Positions 1 to 6,737 of a stretch of 8,108 bases of DNA are shown here, piece after piece (position 1 is the first letter of the stretch; each line of letters starts with the position of its first letter). The position numbers and the translations under genes are program-made. This DNA is from DAOTTX01 sp034437515 (GTDB lineage: Bacteria > Chloroflexota > Anaerolineae > Aggregatilineales > Phototrophicaceae), in assembly GCA_034437515.1 (NCBI GenBank), contig DAOTTX010000243.1, positions 1 through 8,108 of the forward strand, read 5' to 3'. The notes under the pieces were generated by a model. It searched no databases and was not told the origin of the DNA. It saw only the letters and a program-made list of their open reading frames with translations.

Positions 1-1383
1 GAAACGCTCAAGCACTTCGAGGAAAAATACGGCGAAAAAGACCTGACCGTCATCTCCATCGGTCAAGCGGGTGAAAACCTGGTCAAGTACGCGGCGTGGA
101 TGAACGAAGACGACCGCGCTGCCGGTCGTGGTGGGACGGGTGCCGTCGGCGGTGCCAAGAAGCTCAAGGCGATTGTGGTCAAAGCCAAGAAGAACTGGCC
201 CGATGTCGCCGACCCCGAAGGCTTCAAGGGCGCGCATAAACGGGCGCTGGCAACCATCATGGATCCCGAAAACATTACCGCGCCCAAGCAGGGCGGCCTC
301 AGCCTCTATGGCACCAACATGCTGATGAACGTCACCGCAAGCATCGGCGCACTCCCCACTAAGAACAGCCAGACGACCTCTTTCGCCGGGGCGGAAGCAA
401 TCAGCGGTGAAACCGTGCGCGAGACGATCCTGGTCAACGAACCGACCTGCCACGCCTGCCCGGTCGCCTGTAAGAAGGAAGTCGAAGTGACCTATCGTGG
501 GGAAACCATCCGCACGGAGAGCTTTGAGTATGAAACCGCCTGGGCGTTCGGCGCACATTGCGAGAACGACGACCGTGACTCCATCGCCTACATGATCTAC
601 CAATGCAACAAATACGGCATGGATACCATCGAGATGGGGAACTCCCTGGCAACCTACATGGAAGTCAGCGACCGGGGTTGGAACGGCAAGGTGCCGCTCA
701 ACTGGGGTGACCATTCAAGTATGGTCGACCTTGTCGAGATGACCGCCAAGCGCGAAGGCATCGGTGATGTGCTGGCGGAAGGCGTCGCCGGGGTTGCCAA
801 GCACTTTGGGCACCCGGAAATCGGGATGCAGGTACGCGGGCAGTCCATCCCGGCTTATGACCCACGCGGCCTCAAAGGGATGGGTCTGGGTTACGCGACC
901 AGCAATCGTGGGGCCTGCCATCTGCGCGGCTACTCACCCGCCAGCGAACTGGGCGTCATCGGCTTGAAGACCGACCCGCTCGCCTGGGAAGGCAAAGGCG
1001 AACTGCTCAAGATCCTTCAGGACATCCATGCTTTCAGTGACTCGCTCGACCTGTGCAAGTTCAGCGCGTTCGCCGAAGGTGCGGAAGAATATGCCGAACA
1101 ATATGCCACCATGGTCGGCATCCCGGAATTCACCGCAGACGACGTGATGAAGACCGGTGAGCGCATCTACAATCTGGAACGCTACTACAACCAGCTTGCC
1201 GGTGAAGCCGCTGGCAGTGATACCCTGCCGAAACGCTTCACGACCGAAGCCAGCACCATGCCCGGTTCCGAGGGGCATGTCTGTGAACTGGATAAAATGC
1301 TAGAAGAATACTACGACCTGCGTGGTTGGGAAAACGGCACCGTGCCGGAAGCCAAACTGCGTGAACTGGCGATTATCGACTGA
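1..1383 (+). CDS. Aldehyde ferredoxin oxidoreductase family protein (5' end outside window)
   Basis: The last 460 codons of an AOR-family enzyme; the frame is open from base 1, and the first ATG (position 100) is internal. The family oxidises aldehydes to carboxylic acids with ferredoxin as acceptor, using a tungsten or molybdenum bis-pterin centre and one [4Fe-4S] cluster, normally in the cytoplasm. Visible motifs, numbered from base 1: a pterin-binding stretch RAAGRGGTGAV followed by KKLKAI; a CxxCxxxC cluster motif with Cys150, Cys153 and Cys157; a second pterin motif DPRGL followed by YATSNRGACH; and the distant fourth cluster ligand Cys352 in LCKF. Cysteine spacing resembles that of Pyrococcus furiosus AOR (about 605 aa), so roughly 140 N-terminal residues are missing. 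The stop is TGA, 13 bp before a terminator. The subfamily and true substrate cannot be told from this fragment. A moaD-type gene converges on it and may serve its cofactor. Confidence 0.95.
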   Translation, partial: ETLKHFEEKYGEKDLTVISIGQAGENLVKYAAWMNEDDRAAGRGGTGAVGGAKKLKAIVVKAKKNWPDVADPEGFKGAHKRALATIMDPENITAPKQGGLSLYGTNMLMNVTASIGALPTKNSQTTSFAGAEAISGETVRETILVNEPTCHACPVACKKEVEVTYRGETIRTESFEYETAWAFGAHCENDDRDSIAYMIYQCNKYGMDTIEMGNSLATYMEVSDRGWNGKVPLNWGDHSSMVDLVEMTAKREGIGDVLAEGVAGVAKHFGHPEIGMQVRGQSIPAYDPRGLKGMGLGYATSNRGACHLRGYSPASELGVIGLKTDPLAWEGKGELLKILQDIHAFSDSLDLCKFSAFAEGAEEYAEQYATMVGIPEFTADDVMKTGERIYNLERYYNQLAGEAAGSDTLPKRFTTEASTMPGSEGHVCELDKMLEEYYDLRGWENGTVPEAKLRELAIID

Positions 1384-1396
1384 GCACAAACTCAAC

Positions 1397-1431
1397 GGGG
1401 CTTCCACCAAGGAAGCCCCATTTTTTATTTT
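1397..1431 (+). terminator. Intrinsic terminator of the AOR gene
   Basis: A perfect 9-bp stem (GGGGCTTCC with GGAAGCCCC, loop ACCAA) is followed by A, six T, A and four T. It begins 13 bp after the AOR stop codon and is a textbook Rho-independent terminator. It sits between two converging genes, and its tail overlaps the stop codon of the minus-strand gene. Read from the minus strand, the same stem is followed by only a weak T-run (GTTGAGTTTGTG), so termination in that direction would be poor. Confidence 0.9.
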
Positions 1432-1687
1432 ACCCACCGCCGCGCATGGTCTTACGACGCATGAAGGCATACTTTTCCTCGACGGCGGCATCCTCACCTT
1501 CGATGATGAGCAGGTCACGCCGCACGGTCATCGTGATGATCTTCGCCGGTTCCATCGCTTCCAGGCGTGCAGACCAATCCGGCCCAGCAACACCAAGCTC
1601 GTCCGTTTTTGCGCCACCCGCTTCGATGAGATACTCCATAATGCGAAAACGCGGCAGATTGCGCAGTTCTAATTCCTTGCGCATCAT
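1430..1687 (-). CDS. Unrecognised 85-residue protein with -RGGG C-terminus, paired with moaD
   Basis: A small soluble protein of no family I can name. I place the start at the ATG at 1687, whose A is also the last base of the moaD TGA stop (TGATG), which implies translational coupling; a TTG one codon upstream is less likely. The N-terminal third (NLPRFRIMEYLIEAGG) looks helical and ends in a glycine turn. A GPDWSARLEAMEP stretch follows, then a likely beta strand (AKIITMTVRRDLLIIEG) and a basic C-terminal helix (EEKYAFMRRKTM). The last four residues are RGGG. There are no signal peptide, membrane segment or cysteines. Co-transcription with a MoaD-like carrier beside an AOR gene suggests a role in pterin or sulfur transfer or in AOR maturation. 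The glycine tail resembles the exposed tail of ubiquitin-fold carriers, but it could be coincidental. Confidence 0.75.
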   Translation of the reverse strand: MMRKELELRNLPRFRIMEYLIEAGGAKTDELGVAGPDWSARLEAMEPAKIITMTVRRDLLIIEGEDAAVEEKYAFMRRKTMRGGG

Positions 1688-1965
1688 CAACCACCCGCCG
1701 ACGGAGGCATCAGCACAACCACGTCAGAGTCTTTAATGACGGTGTCCAACCCATCCAACCATTGAGTATGCCGCCCGTGTACCAATATATGTACCAGGCC
1801 GGTCATCTCACCCTCAGCATTGACGATTTCCTCGGCGAGTTCGGGTTGGATGTCACGAATGGTCTCGACCAACTCGCGCACGGTCTGCCCGTGCTCGAAA
1901 GGCACCTCAAGCTCACGGACACCAGCGAGATCACGTAAAGTCGCAAATAGTTTGAGTGTTTTCAT
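1687..1965 (-). CDS. moaD: MoaD/ThiS-family sulfur carrier protein
   Basis: A 92-residue ubiquitin-fold protein. Members carry a thiocarboxylate on the terminal glycine and, with MoaE, donate sulfur to make the dithiolene of molybdopterin or tungstopterin. The sequence starts MKTLKLFATLRDLAG, the usual first strand and loop of MoaD; it continues with VPFEHGQTVRELVETI (strand, turn and helix), then VHILVHGRHTQWLDGLDTVI and DSDVVVLMPPSAGG. The DxDxVxLMPPxxGG ending and the terminal Gly-Gly are diagnostic. It is longer than E. coli MoaD (81 aa) and resembles the archaeal-type MoaD group often found with AOR genes. The ATG at 1965 follows a weak GGAAAA ribosome site with 9-nt spacing. No MoaE or MoeB partner lies in the window, so a role in cofactor supply to the adjacent AOR is inferred. 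Confidence 0.9.
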   Translation of the reverse strand: MKTLKLFATLRDLAGVRELEVPFEHGQTVRELVETIRDIQPELAEEIVNAEGEMTGLVHILVHGRHTQWLDGLDTVIKDSDVVVLMPPSAGG

Positions 1966-2000
1966 CGTTCAATTTTCCATCATATCTTTTCGTTTTGTGT

Positions 2001-2030
2001 ATTATAGCGCACCAAAGGGTGACGGATCAC
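2001..2030 (-). promoter_or_regulatory. Putative promoter of the moaD operon
   Basis: On the minus strand a perfect -10 hexamer TATAAT covers 2006 to 2001. That would start RNA near 1994 and leave a leader of about 30 nt before the moaD ATG at 1965. The -35 position (about 2029-2024) reads TGATCC, a poor match, and falls inside the inverted repeat at 2013-2036, so the promoter may need an activator or be blocked by a repressor. The -10 is convincing; the full promoter is only probable. Confidence 0.5.
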
Positions 2031-2036
2031 ACTTTG
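2013..2036. promoter_or_regulatory. 24-bp inverted repeat, candidate operator shared by divergent promoters
   Basis: The left arm CAAAGGGTGA (2013-2022) and right arm TCACACTTTG (2027-2036) pair at 9 of 10 positions around the spacer CGGA. The repeat sits between two divergent promoters: it contains the expected -35 of the leftward one and overlaps the first three bases of the rightward -35 (TTGATA, 2034-2039). This is the usual geometry of a dimeric repressor or activator site controlling both directions. The inner halves resemble CRP-type half-sites (GTGA/TCAC), but the spacing is 2 bp shorter than the CRP consensus, so the regulator family is unknown. No regulator gene is present in the window. 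Confidence 0.5.
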
Positions 2037-2062
2037 ATACGTCTCCGGTTTAACTATACAAT
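2034..2062 (+). promoter_or_regulatory. Putative sigma-70-type promoter of mutA
   Basis: TTGATA (2034-2039) and TACAAT (2057-2062) each match the consensus hexamers at five of six positions and are separated by an ideal 17 bp. RNA would start near 2069, giving a leader of about 35 nt. The leader is AT-rich, and only a weak ribosome site (GAGCGAAAG, 2092-2100) precedes the mutA ATG. The -35 overlaps the inverted repeat at 2013-2036, suggesting control of the mutase operon by a DNA-binding regulator. Confidence 0.6.
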
Positions 2063-2102
2063 TGATATTATAAAACTAACTTTAGACAAGTGAGCGAAAG
2101 CA

Positions 2103-4160
2103 ATGCCGAAAAAAGAGAAAACACTTAGGCCACTTTTTAGTGATTTCACACCTGCAAGTTATGATGACTGGCATCAGGCGGCAGTGGATTCACTGAAGGG
2201 TAAGCCATTTGAAAAACTCATTCACACCACTTATGACGGCATCGAACTCAAACCCATCTATCGCCAAGAGGACAGCGCCGACTTCAGCGCAAAGGAAACA
2301 CTTCCCGGCGAATTCCCCTATCTGCGCGGTACAGAGCCAGTACACCCGCCCTGGCAAATCGCCCAGGCCATCCCTTACCCGACACCGCAGGCACTCAACG
2401 ACGCCCTACGTCATGACCTCGGACGCGGACAGACCGCGATTCACCTCAAACTCGATGCCCCCTCGCGGCGCGGCACCGACCCCACGCCGGAAAACCGCGC
2501 TCAAGTCGGTGTCGATGGGACATCCATCGCCGCCGTGACCGATCTCGAAACCGCGTTCGCCGACCTCGACTTGAGCGAGATACCTGTACTGGTCGATGGC
2601 GCATCGCCGGCGATGGCGGCGCTGCTGCTGGCCTGGGCACAAAAACACACTGTCAAACTCTCCGGCAGTGTCGGGCTTGATCCGCTAGGAAGTTTAGCCG
2701 CACACGGCGAAGCCAACATCGACTATGACATTCTCGCGGCGCTCACCAAACATGCCGAGGGTGTCGGCACGGTCGTCGTGGATGTCACCGCATACCAGAA
2801 CGCCGGAGCGAACACCGTCCAGCAGGTCGCCTACGCGCTGGCGACCGGTGCCGAGTACATCCGCGCCTTGCAAGAACGCGGTCTTGATGTCAACACCATC
2901 GCCACGAGAATGCGCTTCGTAGTCGGAATCGGTGCGAATCTGTTCGCAGAGGTCGCCAAGTTCCGTGCTTTGCGGATGTTATGGGCGCAGGTCGTGGAGG
3001 CTTTCGGCGGTGATGCCGAAGCACAGAAGATCAACCTTTATGCCCATACGGGGATGCTCGACAAATCGGAACTTGACCCTTACGTCAACATGCTGCGGAC
3101 GACGGTTGAAGCCTTCGCCGGTGCGGTCAGCGGCATCGACGGTATGCACATTGCGCCGTTTGACGCCACCGCCCGTCCGCCGGATGCGTTCTCACGTCGT
3201 ATTGCCCGCAACCAGCATCTCGTCTTACAGCAGGAAGCCAACCTGGCTCGGCTGGTTGACCCTGCCGGTGGTTCCTGGTATGTGGAGTATCTCACGCAGG
3301 AGATTACAAAAGCGGCCTGGGCGATATTCCAGCAGATCGAAGCTGCTAGCGGGATGCACGAGGCATTACAGGCTGAAACACCGCAAGAACAGACCGCCGA
3401 AGTCGCAGAGAAACGCGTACAGAACCTTGCTAACCGTCGTGATGTGATGGTCGGCACCAATATGTACGCCAATCCGACGGAAACGCCATTACGACCAGAC
3501 GACGGTGAAAAACACGCACAGCACCGTATCGACACCATCGCGCAGCAGCGCGGTGCCGCTGGCGATGCGCTGGCGCAGATCAAACGCGACGACTTCGATA
3601 CGCTAGTGCAGGCCGCGCTCTATGGGGCGACACTCGGAGAGATCACGTCAGCACTGTATGATGATCAGACCGCTACTAAAGTCACCCCACTGTGTGTCTT
3701 CCGACTCTCAGAACCCTTCGAGGCGCTGCGACAGGCCGCACGAGGTTACACTGAGCGTGAAGGTCACCCACCCCAGATTTTCCTGGCGAATGTAGGGTCG
3801 ATCAAGCAATACAAGGCGCGTGCGGATTTCACAACCGGGTTCTTCGAGGTCGGCGGCTTCGAGATCGTCAATGAAGGCGGCTTTGAAACACCCAAAGCAG
3901 CGGCAAAGGCTGCGGTAGCCTCCGGCGCAGGCGCAGTGGTGATCTGCTCGACAGATGATAATTATTCAGAAATCGTCGCACCGCTGGTCGATAGAGTGAA
4001 AGCAGAAAAACCGGAAATGGTGGTTATTCTCGCGGGGTATCCACAGAAACAGATCGACACATACAAAGCGGCCGGGGTTGATGCGTTCATCCACCTCCGC
4101 GCTGATTGCTACGCGATCAACCGAGGACTACAGAAACGACTGGGAGTAAGTGATGAGTAA
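2103..4160 (+). CDS. mutA: Methylmalonyl-CoA mutase small (beta) subunit
   Basis: The 685-residue non-catalytic partner of MutB in the heterodimeric mutase that converts (R)-methylmalonyl-CoA and succinyl-CoA into each other. It opens with the usual N-terminal arm (FTPASYDDWHQAAVDSLKG, then LIHTTYDGIELKPIY) used for subunit contact and has a mutase-type barrel. Examples are the FRALRMLWAQVVEAFGG stretch, matched in MutB, and LARLVDPAGGSWYVEYLT, the counterpart of VVDPWGGSYYIETLT in MutB. A cobalamin-domain-like C-terminus follows from about residue 545. There the B12-binding Asp-x-His-x-x-Gly is lost: residues 565-570 read GSIKQY, with Ile567 and Gln569 where MutB has Asp606 and His608. This is expected of a small subunit. 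The ATG follows a weak ribosome site (GAGCGAAAG). Its last 8 bp overlap mutB, implying coupled translation and 1:1 synthesis. Confidence 0.95.
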   Translation: MPKKEKTLRPLFSDFTPASYDDWHQAAVDSLKGKPFEKLIHTTYDGIELKPIYRQEDSADFSAKETLPGEFPYLRGTEPVHPPWQIAQAIPYPTPQALNDALRHDLGRGQTAIHLKLDAPSRRGTDPTPENRAQVGVDGTSIAAVTDLETAFADLDLSEIPVLVDGASPAMAALLLAWAQKHTVKLSGSVGLDPLGSLAAHGEANIDYDILAALTKHAEGVGTVVVDVTAYQNAGANTVQQVAYALATGAEYIRALQERGLDVNTIATRMRFVVGIGANLFAEVAKFRALRMLWAQVVEAFGGDAEAQKINLYAHTGMLDKSELDPYVNMLRTTVEAFAGAVSGIDGMHIAPFDATARPPDAFSRRIARNQHLVLQQEANLARLVDPAGGSWYVEYLTQEITKAAWAIFQQIEAASGMHEALQAETPQEQTAEVAEKRVQNLANRRDVMVGTNMYANPTETPLRPDDGEKHAQHRIDTIAQQRGAAGDALAQIKRDDFDTLVQAALYGATLGEITSALYDDQTATKVTPLCVFRLSEPFEALRQAARGYTEREGHPPQIFLANVGSIKQYKARADFTTGFFEVGGFEIVNEGGFETPKAAAKAAVASGAGAVVICSTDDNYSEIVAPLVDRVKAEKPEMVVILAGYPQKQIDTYKAAGVDAFIHLRADCYAINRGLQKRLGVSDE

Positions 4161-6339
4161 GAATCCTGATTTTACAAAACTAGAACCGAAGACGAATTTT
4201 AAGCAAAAGTCAAAAGACGAATGGCGCAAAGCCGTTCAACAGCAAACAGGCCAAACGCCGGAAGAATTCGTCTGGCAAACTCTGGAACAGATCGACGTAA
4301 ACCCGTTGTATACCGACGGAGAAACTCAGGATCTGGAACACCTCGGCTTTACGGCAGGCATCCCGCCGTATTTACGTGGCCCCTACCCGGCAATGTATGC
4401 GGTGCGGCCCTGGACGGTGCGGCAGTACGCGGGGTTCTCTACCGCAGAAGAAAGTAACGCTTTCTATCGCCGTAACCTCGCCGCCGGGCAGAAAGGTCTC
4501 TCCGTCGCCTTCGATCTGGCAACCCATCGCGGATATGACTCCGACCATCCGCGTGTGGTCGGTGATGTGGGCAAGGCGGGTGTGGCGATTGACTCGATCC
4601 TTGATATGAAAATGTTGTTCGATGGCATCCCGCTGGATAAAATGTCCGTCTCCATGACGATGAACGGCGCAGTGCTGCCGGTGATGGCCTTTTACATCGT
4701 CACCGCCGAGGAACAAGGTGTTAAGCACGAACAGTTGACCGGCACCATCCAAAACGACATCCTCAAAGAGTACATGGTACGCAACACCTATATTTATCCG
4801 CCGGAACCCTCAATGCGTGTCATCGCGGATATTTTCGCCTTCACCGCACAGAACATGCCCAAGTTCAACAGCATCAGCATCTCCGGCTATCATATGCAGG
4901 AAGCCGGCGCGACCGCTGACATCGAACTGGCCTACACCCTGGCAGACGGTCTGGAATACATCCGTGCCGGGTTGCAATCAGGGATGAGCATTGACCAATT
5001 CGCGCCGCGTCTCTCGTTCTTCTGGGCGATTGGCATGAACTACTTCATGGAAGTGGCAAAGATGCGGGCGGCGCGTATGCTATGGGCCAAGATCATCAAG
5101 CAATTTGACCCGCAGAATCCCAAGTCAATGGCGCTGCGTACCCACTGCCAGACTTCCGGTTGGAGCCTGACCGAGCAAGACCCCTTTAACAACGTCGCAC
5201 GCACCTGCATCGAGGCAATGGCAGCGGCGCTAGGACACACACAGTCACTTCACACCAACGCATTGGACGAGGCTATCGCCCTACCGACAGACTTCTCCGC
5301 ACGAATCGCACGTAACACGCAGCTTTTCCTCCAGCATGAAACGGGCATTACTGATGTAGTCGATCCCTGGGGAGGCTCCTACTACATCGAAACGCTGACC
5401 GATGAGTTGGCACGGCGGGCCTGGTCACACATCGAAGAGGTCGAGGAACTCGGTGGGATGGCAAAAGCCCTGGAAACCGGCCTGCCCAAGATGCGCATCG
5501 AAGAAGCCGCTGCCCGGCGACAGGCACACATCGACTCCGGTAAAGAGGCCATTATCGGCATCAATAAGTATCGGCTCGACCAGGAAGACCCCATCGACAT
5601 CCTGGAAGTGGATAACACCGCTGTCCGTGAGGCACAACTCGCGCGGCTGGCGCAGCTCCGTGAGGAGCGCGACGAGGCCAAAGTGCAGGCCGCGCTCAGC
5701 GCCCTCACGCAAAGCGCAGAAACGGGCGAAGGTAATCTGTTACAGCTCTCAGTTGAAGCGGCACGCGCACGAGCCAGCCTCGGTGAAATATCCGACGCGA
5801 TGGAAAAGGTCTGGGGTCGTCACAAGGCCGTTATTCGGTCAATCGCCGGAGTCTACAGTGCGGAGTTCGGAGACGAGGACGAGGTCGCCAACACACGCCG
5901 TATGGCGGACACGTTTGCCGAACGTGAAGGTCGTCGGCCCCGCATCATGATCGCCAAAATGGGCCAGGACGGACATGATCGCGGTGCGAAGGTGATCGCT
6001 ACCGCCTTTGCCGACCTGGGCTTCGATGTGGACATCGGGCCGCTGTTCCAAACACCGGACGAAGTCGCACGGCAAGCGATGGAAAACGATGTGCATGTGG
6101 TCGGTATCAGCTCGCTGGCGGCGGGTCATAAGACACTGCTACCGCAGTTGGTCGATGAACTCACCAAACTTGGGCGCGATGACATCATGGTCGTGATCGG
6201 CGGCGTGATCCCCGCACAGGATTATGAATTCTTGCAGGAACATGGCGCAGCGGCGATCTTCGGCCCTGGCACTGTCATCCCGGTCGCCGCACAGAAGGTA
6301 TTGAGATCGCTCGACGAGCGCCTGATGGATTACGTCTAG
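4153..6339 (+). CDS. mutB: Methylmalonyl-CoA mutase large (alpha) catalytic subunit
   Basis: A 728-residue catalytic subunit, close in length to Propionibacterium MutB. I chose the ATG at 4153, 6 nt after a GGGAG ribosome site; a GTG one codon upstream is the alternative. Residues 77-94 (PYPAMYAVRPWTVRQYAG) and YHM at 246-248 belong to the substrate-binding barrel. Tyr92, Arg210, Tyr246 and His247 correspond to Tyr89, Arg207, Tyr243 and His244 of the P. shermanii enzyme. Having Tyr and Arg at the first two positions marks a methylmalonyl-CoA mutase rather than isobutyryl-CoA mutase, which has Phe and Gln. The C-terminal cobalamin domain carries DGHDRG at 606-611 with the lower cobalt ligand His608, Lys602 and Asp606, the SxL motif at Ser653-Leu655, and GG at 683-684 in VVIGGVIP. 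It needs adenosylcobalamin and partners with MutA. Nothing is missing. Confidence 0.97.
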   Translation: MSKNPDFTKLEPKTNFKQKSKDEWRKAVQQQTGQTPEEFVWQTLEQIDVNPLYTDGETQDLEHLGFTAGIPPYLRGPYPAMYAVRPWTVRQYAGFSTAEESNAFYRRNLAAGQKGLSVAFDLATHRGYDSDHPRVVGDVGKAGVAIDSILDMKMLFDGIPLDKMSVSMTMNGAVLPVMAFYIVTAEEQGVKHEQLTGTIQNDILKEYMVRNTYIYPPEPSMRVIADIFAFTAQNMPKFNSISISGYHMQEAGATADIELAYTLADGLEYIRAGLQSGMSIDQFAPRLSFFWAIGMNYFMEVAKMRAARMLWAKIIKQFDPQNPKSMALRTHCQTSGWSLTEQDPFNNVARTCIEAMAAALGHTQSLHTNALDEAIALPTDFSARIARNTQLFLQHETGITDVVDPWGGSYYIETLTDELARRAWSHIEEVEELGGMAKALETGLPKMRIEEAAARRQAHIDSGKEAIIGINKYRLDQEDPIDILEVDNTAVREAQLARLAQLREERDEAKVQAALSALTQSAETGEGNLLQLSVEAARARASLGEISDAMEKVWGRHKAVIRSIAGVYSAEFGDEDEVANTRRMADTFAEREGRRPRIMIAKMGQDGHDRGAKVIATAFADLGFDVDIGPLFQTPDEVARQAMENDVHVVGISSLAAGHKTLLPQLVDELTKLGRDDIMVVIGGVIPAQDYEFLQEHGAAAIFGPGTVIPVAAQKVLRSLDERLMDYV

Positions 6340-6359
6340 TCGCGTGCGATACAATGTAT

Positions 6360-6380
6360 GAGGGGGCGATTCGCCTCCTC
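6360..6380 (+). other. Stem-loop in the mutB to uma2-remnant gap
   Basis: GAGGGGGCG (6360-6368) and CGCCTCCTC (6372-6380) form a 9-bp stem with one G-U pair around an ATT loop, 20 bp after the mutB stop. No T-run follows (AACTTTCC), so it is at best a weak terminator. It could attenuate transcription into meaB or protect the mutAB message from 3' decay. The function is inferred. Confidence 0.4.
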
Positions 6381-6411
6381 AACTTTCCACACAGTACGAG
6401 GATAATGATCG

Positions 6412-6732
6412 ATGGTCACACGATTGATGACCGTTGCTGAGTTCGAGCAAATTGCTGAAACGAACGGCGACCGCCGTCTTGAACTTGTTTACGGGGAAAT
6501 TAGCGAAAAAATGCCCACACAATTACATGCTTGTATCATCACGCTGCTGATCACGGCTCTGATGAACTCTCTGGCGAATAGCACTCGTATGATGTGGCTG
6601 ATCTACCCGAAAAAGCAGATTGTCAAAGTTCTTACGAACACTGAGCGTCAACTGCTGGTTGCCGCTGACACACTCAACGGCGGCGATGTGCTACCGGGAT
6701 TCTCCCTACAAATAGACCGTTTATTTGAATAA
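6412..6732 (+). pseudogene. Uma2-family (DUF820) protein with catalytic core deleted
   Basis: A 106-codon open frame whose two ends match a Uma2-type putative restriction-endonuclease-fold protein (usually about 180-200 aa) but whose middle is absent. Residues 1-52 (MVTRLMTVAEFEQIAE, then RLELVYGEISEKMPTQLHA) are the family N-terminus. Residues 53-106 (SLANSTRMMWLIYP, later DTLNGGDVLPGFSL and LF) are the family C-terminus. The PD and E-x-(S/K) part that forms the PD-(D/E)xK active site, roughly 85-95 residues, is missing. The inferred junction is near 6568. The deletion keeps the frame. A GAGG ribosome site lies 10 nt before the ATG. The product should be catalytically dead. It may be a decaying gene, or be kept because its translation couples to meaB 5 bp downstream. 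The family match is by memory of its motifs. Confidence 0.7.
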
Positions 6733-6737
6733 CAAAA

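Noticed and set aside
934..1278. 114-codon minus-strand open frame opposite AOR
   Set aside because: It is antisense to conserved AOR sequence containing the fourth cluster cysteine, with no ribosome site or family resemblance.
1322..1672. 116-codon plus-strand open frame crossing the AOR end and terminator
   Set aside because: It runs through the AOR stop, the intrinsic terminator and the antisense of the 85-residue gene; no family resemblance and no reason to be translated.
2013..2036. CRP/FNR binding site
   Set aside because: The half-sites GTGA/TCAC fit, but the spacing is 2 bp too short for the CRP consensus and the FNR pattern TTGAT-N4-ATCAA is absent, so I kept it as an unassigned operator.
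3080..3583. 167-codon open frame on the minus strand
   Set aside because: It lies wholly inside mutA, whose frame is conserved throughout; the translation is rich in Cys, Ser, Ala and Arg, typical of an antisense shadow.
4150..4152. GTG as the mutB start
   Set aside because: The ATG one codon downstream has the better codon and a 6-nt spacing from GGGAG.
5402..5950. 182-codon open frame on the plus strand, different frame
   Set aside because: It lies inside mutB between recognisable mutase motifs; its Arg/Ser/Pro-rich translation matches no family, so it is a shadow of GC-rich coding sequence.
6350..6355. TACAAT as a -10 box for the Uma2 remnant and meaB
   Set aside because: At 17 bp upstream the sequence is GGATTA, a poor -35, and there is no extended -10 (TGn). 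Read-through from the mutA promoter is simpler.
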